NCBI RefSeq assembly: GCF_027158005.1
Contig: NZ_JAPVLQ010000001.1
Location: 620,001 to 684,000 of the forward strand
Direction: 5' to 3'
DNA from: Rhodococcus sp. H36-A4
GTDB lineage: Bacteria > Actinomycetota > Actinomycetes > Mycobacteriales > Mycobacteriaceae
Length of the DNA stretch: 64,000 nucleotides
Shown here: positions 54,699 to 63,275 of the stretch, piece by piece
How the letters are laid out: each line of letters begins with the position of its first letter
Position numbering within the stretch: the first letter of the stretch is position 1
Notes under the pieces: model-generated
Database searches by the model: none
What the model was told of the DNA's origin: nothing
Seen by the model: the letters and a program-made list of their open reading frames with translations, nothing else
Program-made: the position numbers and the translations under genes

Positions 54699-55856
54699 AT
54701 GACCACCGTTCACCGGGACGCCGTCGACATCTCGGCCATGTCCGAGGTACTGGCCACGGTGCGTTCTTTCGCCGACGAAGTCGATCGAGATGCCCGATTC
54801 CCGACCGAGTCCATGGAGGCGATTCGCCGAGCCGGTCTCCTCGAGGCAGGCATTCCCGTGCACTTCGGTGGCGGCGGTCTTTCCCTTACCCAGCTCGCGC
54901 ATATCGCACGAGCACTGGGTGCAGAATGCGCCTCTTCGGCAATGATCTTCGTGATGCATCAGTCACAGGTCCTGAGCATCGTCCGGCACGGGAAGTCCGA
55001 CGCGATGGAATCGCTGCTGCGTCGGCTCGTTGTCGAACGTCCCCTGGTGGCCTCGGCGACGACCGAGATCAACATCGGCGGCGACGTCCGAACCAGCGGG
55101 TGCGCGGTCGAGTACGACGGCGATCGGATCAGGTTGTCGAAAACCGCGCCGGTGATCTCCTATGGCGAATACGCACAGTTCGTCCTCGCGACGGCTCGCC
55201 GCTCGGTGAACAGCCCTCCGAGCGATCAGGTGTTGGTCGTCTGCGAGAAGCCGGACGTCGTGCTCGAACGCACCGGCGACTGGGACACCCTCGGGTTCCG
55301 TGGAACGTGCAGCCCCGGATTCCAACTCGAGGCAACTGCCACGACGTCGAGCATTCTGGGTGACAGCTACGGCGATATCTCCGCGCAGACGATGCTGCCT
55401 GCCGCGCATGTGCTCTGGAGTGCCGCGTGGCTGGGCATCGCTGATGCGGCAGTCGCGAAGGCGCGCAAGTCCGTTCGCAAAGCCGCCAGTCGCACGCCGG
55501 GGGTCACCCCGCCGAGCGCACTTCGGCTCGCCGAGCTGTATGTCGTGCACGAGCAACTCGTGGACGCGGTGTTCGGCGCGGCAGCAAAGTACGAAGCCAT
55601 CGCGGACTCACCCGGAGATCTCAGCGCCATCGGATTCGCGGTGCGGATCAACAACCTCAAGGTGACGGCCTCGTCACTCGTCATCGACATCGTCGGAAAA
55701 GCGTTGCAGATCTGCGGCATTTCCGGCTACCGACAGGACTCCGACATGAGCATCGGTCGTCACCTGCGGGACGCGCACGGCTCCGCCATCATGGTCAGCA
55801 ACGAACGCATTCTCGGGCACAACTCCCAACTTGCGCTCGTCTACAAAGGTAACTGA
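54699..55856 (+). CDS. Acyl-CoA dehydrogenase-family flavoprotein
   Basis: 385 aa, ATG at 54699, 5 bases after the carrier protein. ACAD-fold features: AGLLEAGIPVHFGGGG at the N-terminus, SATTEINIGGDV in the FAD contact region, and a C-terminal helical bundle with GKALQICGISGY. The classical Glu catalytic base is not obvious, so the reaction is uncertain. Between a carrier protein and an aminoacyl ligase, it could oxidise the bound aminoacyl group, or a fatty acyl chain. This gene trio is known from rhizobia and other bacteria. Confidence 0.82.
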   Translation: MTTVHRDAVDISAMSEVLATVRSFADEVDRDARFPTESMEAIRRAGLLEAGIPVHFGGGGLSLTQLAHIARALGAECASSAMIFVMHQSQVLSIVRHGKSDAMESLLRRLVVERPLVASATTEINIGGDVRTSGCAVEYDGDRIRLSKTAPVISYGEYAQFVLATARRSVNSPPSDQVLVVCEKPDVVLERTGDWDTLGFRGTCSPGFQLEATATTSSILGDSYGDISAQTMLPAAHVLWSAAWLGIADAAVAKARKSVRKAASRTPGVTPPSALRLAELYVVHEQLVDAVFGAAAKYEAIADSPGDLSAIGFAVRINNLKVTASSLVIDIVGKALQICGISGYRQDSDMSIGRHLRDAHGSAIMVSNERILGHNSQLALVYKGN

Positions 55857-56798
55857 ATGACTGCAGACGCGAACCCCACCGAGATTTCCGAACTCGATTC
55901 GGCGCGAGCACGATTCCGCGAGGAACTCGTTGCCGCCGAACTCCTCGTACCCAGCTCGGTGGAGGGTCTTTACGGCCGCTCGGGCGAGTTCGAGGACATC
56001 ATCGACAGAATCGACGAGGTCGTCAATGCTGCGGGACGGTCCGAGCACGGATTTTCGGCTCCACGATTCCGCTTCCCACCGGTTTTTCCGCGGGAAGCAT
56101 TCGAGCGCACCGACTACATTGCCTCGTTTCCCAACCTGACCGGCGCCATCAACACCTTCGACGGTGACAACAAGGCCCATGCCTCGCTGCTCGCGGACCG
56201 CGCCGAAGGCAAGGACTGGGATCATCACCTCGAGTCAGCAGGCACCATGCTCGTTTCGGCCGCATGCCACCCGTCGTACTCGATGATGACGGGCGTACTT
56301 CCGGAAGACGGCCGGTTGCTCGATATCTACGGCTACTGCTTCCGGCACGAGCCTGCGGTGGATCCCGCACGGATGCAAGCATTTCGGATGCACGAGTACG
56401 TTCGTGTCGGCACCCCGGACGAGGCCATCGCACACCGCGAACGCTGGGTGGTGCGAGGCATGGAGGTGCTTGCCGATCTCGGCCTCGAAGCCGAAGCCGT
56501 CATCGCCAACGACCCGTTCTTCGGACGCGCAGGCCGCATGCTGGCCGCGAACCAGCGCAACGAGAATCTCAAGACCGAACTGGTCGTCAAACTCTACGGA
56601 GACCTCGACGACGGCACTGCTGTGGTCTCGTGCAATTGCCATCGTGATCACTTCGGTCACACGTTCAGAATTTCCACGGTCGACGGCGAACCCGCACACA
56701 GCGCGTGCGTCGGCTTCGGTATGGAGCGCATCGCACTGGCGATGTTGCGCACCCACGGCCTCGACAGCCGAAAGTGGCCCGCTTCCATTTCCCGCTGA
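55857..56798 (+). CDS. Amino acid:[carrier protein] ligase (class II aaRS-like)
   Basis: 313 aa. Related to the catalytic core of atypical seryl-tRNA synthetases but without a tRNA-binding arm, as in Bradyrhizobium Bll0957, which loads glycine or alanine on a carrier protein. Class II motif 2 (FRHE) near 162 and motif 3 (GFGMERI) near 286 are present. The expected zinc ligands are visible as Cys137, Glu180 and Cys284. It follows the dehydrogenase without a gap (stop, then ATG). It should adenylate an amino acid and pass it to the carrier protein of 54436-54693. The amino acid cannot be told from sequence. Confidence 0.88.
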   Translation: MTADANPTEISELDSARARFREELVAAELLVPSSVEGLYGRSGEFEDIIDRIDEVVNAAGRSEHGFSAPRFRFPPVFPREAFERTDYIASFPNLTGAINTFDGDNKAHASLLADRAEGKDWDHHLESAGTMLVSAACHPSYSMMTGVLPEDGRLLDIYGYCFRHEPAVDPARMQAFRMHEYVRVGTPDEAIAHRERWVVRGMEVLADLGLEAEAVIANDPFFGRAGRMLAANQRNENLKTELVVKLYGDLDDGTAVVSCNCHRDHFGHTFRISTVDGEPAHSACVGFGMERIALAMLRTHGLDSRKWPASISR

Positions 56799-56831
56799 GC
56801 GAACGACAACTTACAACGAGGGGATCGTCCT

Positions 56832-58628
56832 GTGAGCACCCGAAGTACGGCAGAGCGGAACACGGACACCTCTCATGTCGACGTGAATCCGCAAACCGCC
56901 AGCGGAAAGTACTCGACCTGGTTCGGCCCCGAATCGGAAAGCTTGTTCGGAACGGTGCATGTACCCGAGGGTGGGCGTGCACGGGGCGGTGTAATCCTTT
57001 GTCCGCCATTGGGTAAGGAGCAAGTCGACTCCTACCGCGGCTTGACGTTGCTTGCTCAGAAGCTGTGCGATTCGGGGCTGCTCGTACTTCGATTCGACTA
57101 CTTCGGCACCGGCGATTCCGCCGGCGATCAGGATTCGGAACACATCGTCTCGCAGTGGATCCGCAGCATCGTCACTGCCGCCGGGTTCGTGCGCTCGAGC
57201 GGGGTCGACGCGGTGGCGCTCGTCGGATTGCGCGCGGGCGCACTACTGGGTGCTGCGGCGGTCTCGCAGCTCGGCCCCCTGACCGCAGCTGCCCTGTGGG
57301 ACCCGGTCGTTCGTGGTCGGTCCTACTTACGCGAGCAGCGTGCCCTGTATTCGGTCGGTGTCACGCAGGACTCCGGGGAGGACGCTCGGGTGTCGATCAT
57401 CGGTGCCGTGTTGCACCCGAATGTGGTCTCGGACCTCGCGGCTCTCGATATCTCCACGCTCGAACCGATCGACTGCCCTGTCCTTGTCGCCACCCGCCCG
57501 GAACGCGCTGACGTCAAGCCCATCCGGACCCTGGTCCAGAAGCAGAACGCCGAAGAGCACACGCTGTCCGATCACGAACTGTTTCTCGAACCTTCGGATT
57601 TCGAGGTGGTCATGCCCACCTCGGACATCACCTATCTGGCTCGGTGGCTCTCGGACCGTTTCGACGGCAGTGATGCACCGGTATCCATGCCACTGCGTGA
57701 TCACGCCGAGTTCGGCAACGGTGAACGTACCGTGGTCGAGTCGACACAATCCCTCGGACCGAACGCCCTGTTCGCCATCAGGACCACCTCACCGTCGTGC
57801 GCGATGGGCGGACCGACCCTCGTTCTCTACCCGACCGCGAACGAACACCGAGTCGGACCTGTTCGCCTGTGGGTCGAGTTAGCCCGATACCTTGCGGCCG
57901 AGGGTGTTTCGGTTCTTCGATTCGATCGCCGCGGCACCGGCGAAAGCGGGCCGGTGTCGGACAACGAAATCACCGAGCTCTACAGCGAAGAGGGCAACGA
58001 GGATGCACTGACGGCAGTGCAGCAAGCAGGCGCCGGACCGCGCGACGTCATGGTGTCCGGGATGTGCTCGGGTTCTTGGTACTCCAGCTATGCGGCAAGC
58101 GAACTCGGCGTGAATTCCGCAGTCCTGTTGAACACCCTCGACTGGACCATCAAACGACTCGAGTTCGTCAAACGTTCCTCGATGGTGCATGAGGACAAGG
58201 GCTTTGTCGCGTCCGCATTGGATCGCCTGCACCATGTGGGCGTGCGGGTGAAGAACGGCCTGCAGCCTACGATGCCGTATCGCGTGTGGCTGTGGCTCGG
58301 TTCACGCGGTCTCATCCAGGTGCCGGAGATTTCTCTACGCAGGTTGGAGTCGGAGAACGTACGAACCACTGTCCTTCTCTCTCCGAAGGACAGTGCATGG
58401 TTCGTGGACAATCGCGGCCCGGAGGGAATGCGCCGGCTGCGTAAGCAATCCGACCCCCGATCCGGCTCGACGACGGTCAAGTCCTTCGAGGCCGGCGATC
58501 ATTCGCTGTACAGCCGCGATTTGCGGGAGACGGTTCGCCGAGAACTCGTCGACGCGGTGAACGAGGCCTTCGACATGGAGATCGGCTTGCCTGCGCCCCC
58601 TGTACCTGTGCGGTGGCGGCCGCTGTGA
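56832..58628 (+). CDS. Double alpha/beta hydrolase with unusual nucleophile elbows
   Basis: 598 aa, GTG start after GAGGGGA. Two complete alpha/beta-hydrolase domains in tandem (about 45-265 and 335-590), each with an F-D-x2-G-T-G-(D/E)-S strand (FDYFGTGDSAG; FDRRGTGESG). The Gly-X-Ser-X-Gly elbow is altered in both: Gly-Leu-Arg134-Ala-Gly in the first, Gly-Met-Cys412-Ser-Gly in the second. Similar paired hydrolases occur in exopolysaccharide/exosortase gene sets. Domain 2 might use Cys412 as nucleophile, for example as a thioesterase or acyltransferase; domain 1 looks inactive. Confidence 0.78.
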   Translation: MSTRSTAERNTDTSHVDVNPQTASGKYSTWFGPESESLFGTVHVPEGGRARGGVILCPPLGKEQVDSYRGLTLLAQKLCDSGLLVLRFDYFGTGDSAGDQDSEHIVSQWIRSIVTAAGFVRSSGVDAVALVGLRAGALLGAAAVSQLGPLTAAALWDPVVRGRSYLREQRALYSVGVTQDSGEDARVSIIGAVLHPNVVSDLAALDISTLEPIDCPVLVATRPERADVKPIRTLVQKQNAEEHTLSDHELFLEPSDFEVVMPTSDITYLARWLSDRFDGSDAPVSMPLRDHAEFGNGERTVVESTQSLGPNALFAIRTTSPSCAMGGPTLVLYPTANEHRVGPVRLWVELARYLAAEGVSVLRFDRRGTGESGPVSDNEITELYSEEGNEDALTAVQQAGAGPRDVMVSGMCSGSWYSSYAASELGVNSAVLLNTLDWTIKRLEFVKRSSMVHEDKGFVASALDRLHHVGVRVKNGLQPTMPYRVWLWLGSRGLIQVPEISLRRLESENVRTTVLLSPKDSAWFVDNRGPEGMRRLRKQSDPRSGSTTVKSFEAGDHSLYSRDLRETVRRELVDAVNEAFDMEIGLPAPPVPVRWRPL

Positions 58629-60289
58629 AGCACCGCGCACCGAAGATCGCACCACCGCGACACCACAATCTCGAGCAGCTCGAGTGGTATCCACTCGAAC
58701 CGGTTCGTTGGGACATGGGCCTCATGTCTCACACGATGCCCATCCAGAAGGTAAGCCCGGCCCAGATCCCCTATCGTGGCGAGACACCGGGCTCGGCCGT
58801 CCCGCAGGTACCCGACGAGACTTCGAACGGCAAAAGTTCCGACCGCAACCTGGCACTGAATTCTTTGGCGTTGATGCTGTCCACCGTCATCACCGGTGGC
58901 CTCGGGTTGCTGTTCTGGGCTGCAGCGGGCCGCTTGTACCCGGTGGCCGAAGTCGGCAGCGCCTCCGCGGTGATCACCTCCGCGGTGATGCTCTCGACCT
59001 TGTCCAACCTGAGCCTCGGGTCGATGTACGAGCGGTTTCTGCCCGATTCCGGTCGACTGGCAAGATCTTTCGTCGTGCGCGGTTACCTGACGATCACTGC
59101 GTTCGCGTTCATCCTCGGGTGCGTGTTCCTGCTCGTCGCGCCGGTCGACAAGATGTTCACCAGCACCGCCGAAATCGTCACTTTCCCACTGTTCGTTGCG
59201 GTACTCGCGGTGTTCGCGCTGCAAGATCAGACGTCGTCCGGGCTCGGAGTCGCACGCTGGGCAGCGGCCAAGAACGTCTTTCATGCCGTCGTGAAATTCG
59301 GTCTGCTTCTTGCGTTGTTCGCGACGGCTCGGAGCACGTCGATCATCGCGGCGTGGGCCATCCCCGCGGTCATCGCGTCCGTCGTCGTTCTTCGCCACAT
59401 CCTGCGGGCCCTGCGAACCGAGCCGCGTTATCAGTTGGAACCCAATCTTCCGCCGCGCCGAGAGCTGTGGTCGTACTTCGGATCCGCCTACGGCATCACC
59501 GCACTCGGTTCACTGGCTCCGCTGCTGATCCCGATGATCGTCGTGGCCACGTTGGGCACCGAGAGCAACGCGTATTTCTCGTTGACCTGGTCGATAGTCA
59601 GTGCCTTGTACATCCTGATCAGTGTCCTCGTCGGTCCGTTCGTCGCCGAGGTCGCAGCACACCCGGATCAGTTCTCGCGATTGACCAAACGGTTCATGAC
59701 GATGGTGGCCGTCGTGGCGCTGGGTGGTTCGTTCTTTCTCGCGTTCATTGCACCGTTCGGGTTGGGGATCGTGGGGGCGGAGTACCGCGAGAACGGCACG
59801 ATCATCGTCCAACTTGCTGCGTTCACCATTCCGCTCTCGGTCGTGGGATCGCTCTACGACGGCCTTGCGCGTGTCCAACGAAAGATGCGGCTGGCTGTCG
59901 TGGTGCAGGTGATCGCGACGTCGATCATCATCATCGGTTCGCTGAGCTTGTCGTCCTCACTCGGCATCGCTGCTGTCGGCTGGGCATACCTGGCGGCCGA
60001 GGGGTTCGGCGCACTCGTGTTGATCGTGCCGCTGATTCGATGGATCAGGCTGTTGGCGCATCGTGACGGTCCGCCTCCCCCGGAAGATCCTCTTCCTCCA
60101 GCCCCGCCCGGGCCACGCCCGTATCCGACGGGCATGGCCGAACTGCCGCCGCAGTTCGCGAACGGTGATTACGCCCGCGAGTACAGCACCAGCGGTGCGC
60201 ATCACATCGATTCCAGGCCTCGCATCTTCGACCCTGGCCGTATCCATGCCCCCTATCGTCGGCCTGCACCGGAGAGGGGCGCGCCGTGA
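58625..60289 (+). CDS. MOP-superfamily polysaccharide flippase (Wzx-like)
   Basis: 554 aa from the GTG at 58625, which overlaps the hydrolase stop (GTGA). About 12-14 transmembrane helices between residues 75 and 470, as in polysaccharide biosynthesis (PST/MATE-like) proteins. An 80-residue inside N-terminal stretch and a Pro-rich inside C-terminus (PPPPEDPLPPAPPGP) are extra. It should move lipid-linked sugar units across the membrane. Overlaps on both sides show it is part of the operon. Confidence 0.85.
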   Translation: MKHRAPKIAPPRHHNLEQLEWYPLEPVRWDMGLMSHTMPIQKVSPAQIPYRGETPGSAVPQVPDETSNGKSSDRNLALNSLALMLSTVITGGLGLLFWAAAGRLYPVAEVGSASAVITSAVMLSTLSNLSLGSMYERFLPDSGRLARSFVVRGYLTITAFAFILGCVFLLVAPVDKMFTSTAEIVTFPLFVAVLAVFALQDQTSSGLGVARWAAAKNVFHAVVKFGLLLALFATARSTSIIAAWAIPAVIASVVVLRHILRALRTEPRYQLEPNLPPRRELWSYFGSAYGITALGSLAPLLIPMIVVATLGTESNAYFSLTWSIVSALYILISVLVGPFVAEVAAHPDQFSRLTKRFMTMVAVVALGGSFFLAFIAPFGLGIVGAEYRENGTIIVQLAAFTIPLSVVGSLYDGLARVQRKMRLAVVVQVIATSIIIIGSLSLSSSLGIAAVGWAYLAAEGFGALVLIVPLIRWIRLLAHRDGPPPPEDPLPPAPPGPRPYPTGMAELPPQFANGDYAREYSTSGAHHIDSRPRIFDPGRIHAPYRRPAPERGAP

Positions 60290-61587
60290 GCCGAAATGCG
60301 ATCACGTACAAGGCAACTGCCCTGGACATGTTGCGGTCGGATTCCCGACTGATCGGCGGGCTCGGGCCCGCAGATTTCGGTGGCATCGAACGTGTCCGAG
60401 CGCGGTTACGCAAGCTGGCCTCGGCGGGCCCTGCTGCCCGACTGGGCCTGCGGGTCACGCCGTCGACGCAGCAGTGGGCCTACGAACCCGACGCAGTTTG
60501 CGCCGAGGTGGAATCCGCACCGCCGATCACGGCGGCGGGTATCGCCGATGCCCTCGTCGAACTCTCGTCGACAGCGTCCGCCGACGTCCCTTTGCGAGGC
60601 CGCCTTGCCGGTGAGTACCTCCTGCTGGATCTCTCGCATGGATTGAGCGATGCGTTGCTTCCGGTGGAGCTCTACGCCTACCTGGCCGATCCTTCCGAGG
60701 ATCCCCCGCTCCCCACCTGGGCGACGGCACCCGTTGTGAAAAGCCCTCTGCCACGGGCGTTCAGCAGCTGGGCTGTTCGCAATCCATGCAAGGTCGGTGC
60801 TGTTCTGTACGGACGGTTACGTTCCGTACGCCCTGATTCGACGTCGACCACTGCGACCACTGCGACCACTGCGACGACACTCGCGGCGACCACTGCGGTA
60901 CCGAGACGCATCCCGTGGACACGATCACCCGCAGTGGCAACGGCGACGTCGCGGGCAGGCGCTCCGACGGCACTTCGCAGCTGGCGTGATCGCAACGCAC
61001 CAGACTTGTCGGTGGCGTCGATGCTGTGCGGTGCTGTCGCGAATGCAATTGCTGCACATGGCATTTCTGTTGCACAGTCACTGACCTTCCTGTTCGATTG
61101 CAGGCGCTATCTTCCGACGAGCGATCTGGTGCTGGGGAACTTCGCCGTCGGAATCGACTTTCACGGCCTCGATCCTGCATCTCCACGTGCGGTCCACAGT
61201 GCCGTCGCCCACGCGATCGACAACGGACGTCCGCTCGCGGGAGGGGCATTGAGCGCACTGTCGTATCTGCGAACCAGATCGGTGTTACCTGCCACTGCGG
61301 TCGATACCGTTCCGGCGAACGCCGACGCACGGCTGACGTTCTCCGACCTCGGACGGATACGGCAGTTGGACGGGATCGCGTGGACCGCGGAACCTGACGG
61401 GAGCCAGTTCTATCCGCTCAGCGAACCTGCGCTCCCCGACTCCGTCGTTATCACTTCCATGCACGTCCGCGATACTTTCCAGGTGTCGGCGTCGTTCCAC
61501 GGCAATGTCTTCGACGTCGAGACCGTCCAGTCTGCCTTGGACGTCGCATTGTCCGATCCCATCGCTATGCTCAGCGGCCAGGAGTGA
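60286..61587 (+). CDS. Condensation/acyltransferase-like protein
   Basis: 433 aa, GTG start overlapping the flippase stop. It has the shape of a CoA- or carrier-protein-dependent acyltransferase (condensation/PapA fold) with an HxxxD motif, His118-Gly-Leu-Ser-Asp122, in place of HHxxxDG. The second half (LTFLFDCRRYLP, LGNFAVGIDF) matches the family's solvent-channel region. A Thr/Ala-rich insert (residues about 185-205, ACCACTGCG tandem codons) sits between the halves. In this cluster it could transfer the aminoacyl or fatty acyl group from the carrier protein to a sugar. Confidence 0.68.
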   Translation: MSRNAITYKATALDMLRSDSRLIGGLGPADFGGIERVRARLRKLASAGPAARLGLRVTPSTQQWAYEPDAVCAEVESAPPITAAGIADALVELSSTASADVPLRGRLAGEYLLLDLSHGLSDALLPVELYAYLADPSEDPPLPTWATAPVVKSPLPRAFSSWAVRNPCKVGAVLYGRLRSVRPDSTSTTATTATTATTLAATTAVPRRIPWTRSPAVATATSRAGAPTALRSWRDRNAPDLSVASMLCGAVANAIAAHGISVAQSLTFLFDCRRYLPTSDLVLGNFAVGIDFHGLDPASPRAVHSAVAHAIDNGRPLAGGALSALSYLRTRSVLPATAVDTVPANADARLTFSDLGRIRQLDGIAWTAEPDGSQFYPLSEPALPDSVVITSMHVRDTFQVSASFHGNVFDVETVQSALDVALSDPIAMLSGQE

Positions 61588-61592
61588 CCACC

Positions 61593-62309
61593 ATGAGTAC
61601 TCAGCTTCGACAAGCCCGCGCCGCGCTGCAGGGCAAGCCGACGACGGGTCCCGACGCATCGTTGTGGGCCAGGATCGGCTATTGGGCAGGCCTGGCGGTG
61701 CTGCAGATTCTTCTCGTCGAATTCGTCGTTGCCGCATCCTGGCGCGGGCTCTACAGCTACCGCACCAGCTTCGTCAGTGAACTCGGTGTCGCGTTCTGCG
61801 GGCCGACCGGCAATTGGCCGTGTAGCTCGCTGTATCCGTTGATGAACGTGTCCATCGCACTGTTCGGTCTCTCCCTCGTCGTCGCCGCGACGGCATGGAT
61901 GGTCACCGGTGTCGTGGACGTTCGCGGCGGAATTCTCCTGTGCGTGGCCGGGTTCGGCGGCGTCCTTGCCGGGGTAGTGAACCAGGGCCTGAACTACGGC
62001 GTGCACTCGTTCGGCGCGACCGTGTTCTTCGTCGTGGGAAGCCTCGGGCTGATCGTCGCCGGTGGTCACCGCTCTCTCCGCCGCACGATCGGTATCACTG
62101 TGACGACTCTCGGCGGGATCGCACTCACCGCGACGTTGATGTACATCGGCGGTCACAGTGTCGGGATCGGGATCGGGGCCGTCGAGCGAATCGTCGTCTA
62201 TTCCATCCTTGCCGGGACAGTGATTTTGGCGGTAGCTCATCGATCGACCGCTCGCCGCATGAAGATCGTGGCCTCCGCTACCACCTCGAATCCCCTCGGA
62301 GAACGATGA
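61593..62309 (+). CDS. DUF998-like membrane protein
   Basis: 238 aa from the ATG at 61593 (GGAG 8 bases upstream); a GTG at 61584 overlapping the previous stop is possible. Six transmembrane helices. The outside loop after helix 1 (SFVSELGVAFCGPTGNWPCSSLYPLMN) has the SELG pattern of DUF998 proteins and two cysteines. Function unknown; it may be accessory to glycan export or modification. Confidence 0.75.
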   Translation: MSTQLRQARAALQGKPTTGPDASLWARIGYWAGLAVLQILLVEFVVAASWRGLYSYRTSFVSELGVAFCGPTGNWPCSSLYPLMNVSIALFGLSLVVAATAWMVTGVVDVRGGILLCVAGFGGVLAGVVNQGLNYGVHSFGATVFFVVGSLGLIVAGGHRSLRRTIGITVTTLGGIALTATLMYIGGHSVGIGIGAVERIVVYSILAGTVILAVAHRSTARRMKIVASATTSNPLGER

Positions 62310-63232
62310 CGCAACGTGTGGACCCGGAGACCATCGAGGTTTCCCGGCTCCCGTCACCGGGCTCGATTCCGCCGCCGAAGAGCAAGCTCTGGTCTCGTCT
62401 GCTGAGCGCTGCGGTAGTTGCGGCAACGGTGGCAGTGTCGGGCACGATCGCCTATCGCGAACTGTGGGCGCAGCCGAGCGAGGACAAGGAAGGTTCCACG
62501 GCGAGCGGAAACGGCAGCGAGTTCACCGTCTACGACCAGTTCGACGCCGCTCGCGGTAGCGCTCTCGACCCGAGCAAATGGAGTTACGACACCGGCCGAA
62601 CCGGATGGGGAAACAACGAGAAACAGGACTACACCGACTCGACGGACAACTCGGCTCAGGACGGATCGGGAAACCTCGACATCTCCGCGTTGGACACCGC
62701 CGGCGGCTACACCTCGGCGCGGGTTACGACGAAGGACACATTCGAGTTCACCTACGGTCGCGTCGAAGCTCGCATCAAAATGCCTGCGGGCCAGGGACTG
62801 CATCCGGCGTTCTGGCTGCTGGGCACCGACATCGATTCCGTCGGATGGCCGATCGCGGGCGAAATCGACGTCATCGAGACACTCAATGCCGCCGACAACT
62901 ACCACTCCGGCATCCATGCCCCGCAGGCCGACAGCCTGAACAGCCAGAAGTCGGGCACGTCGGGAATTCCGATCGAACCGCTGTCCGAGGATTTTCACAC
63001 TTACTGGGTCGAACGGTCGCCGGGCAAAGTCGTCACGGGCATGGACGAGACCATTCTCTCCACGATCACACCCGCCGATCTGACCGGCGGTGACGAATAC
63101 TGGGTATTCGACAAGCCGTTCTATCTCCTGTTCAACGTTGCGGTCGCAGGAGACTGGCCGGGACCGACCACTGCACAGACGAAGTTCCCCGCCACGATGT
63201 CCATCGACTGGGTTCGTTACCGAATCGACTGA
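62306..63232 (+). CDS. GH16-family glycoside hydrolase, membrane-anchored
   Basis: 308 aa, ATG overlapping the previous stop (ATGA). Cytoplasmic Pro-rich start, one N-terminal transmembrane/signal helix (about 32-50), then a GH16 beta-jelly-roll domain. The catalytic ExDxxE is clear: GEIDVIE near residue 192. RIKMPAGQGLHPAFWLLG is the family's substrate-groove region. It would act outside on a beta-glucan-like polymer: trimming, releasing or transglycosylating the exported glycan. Confidence 0.9.
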   Translation: MTQRVDPETIEVSRLPSPGSIPPPKSKLWSRLLSAAVVAATVAVSGTIAYRELWAQPSEDKEGSTASGNGSEFTVYDQFDAARGSALDPSKWSYDTGRTGWGNNEKQDYTDSTDNSAQDGSGNLDISALDTAGGYTSARVTTKDTFEFTYGRVEARIKMPAGQGLHPAFWLLGTDIDSVGWPIAGEIDVIETLNAADNYHSGIHAPQADSLNSQKSGTSGIPIEPLSEDFHTYWVERSPGKVVTGMDETILSTITPADLTGGDEYWVFDKPFYLLFNVAVAGDWPGPTTAQTKFPATMSIDWVRYRID

Positions 63233-63275
63233 AGCTCACCGGCACCACCATGGCTGTATCGAAAGGATCTACCCC

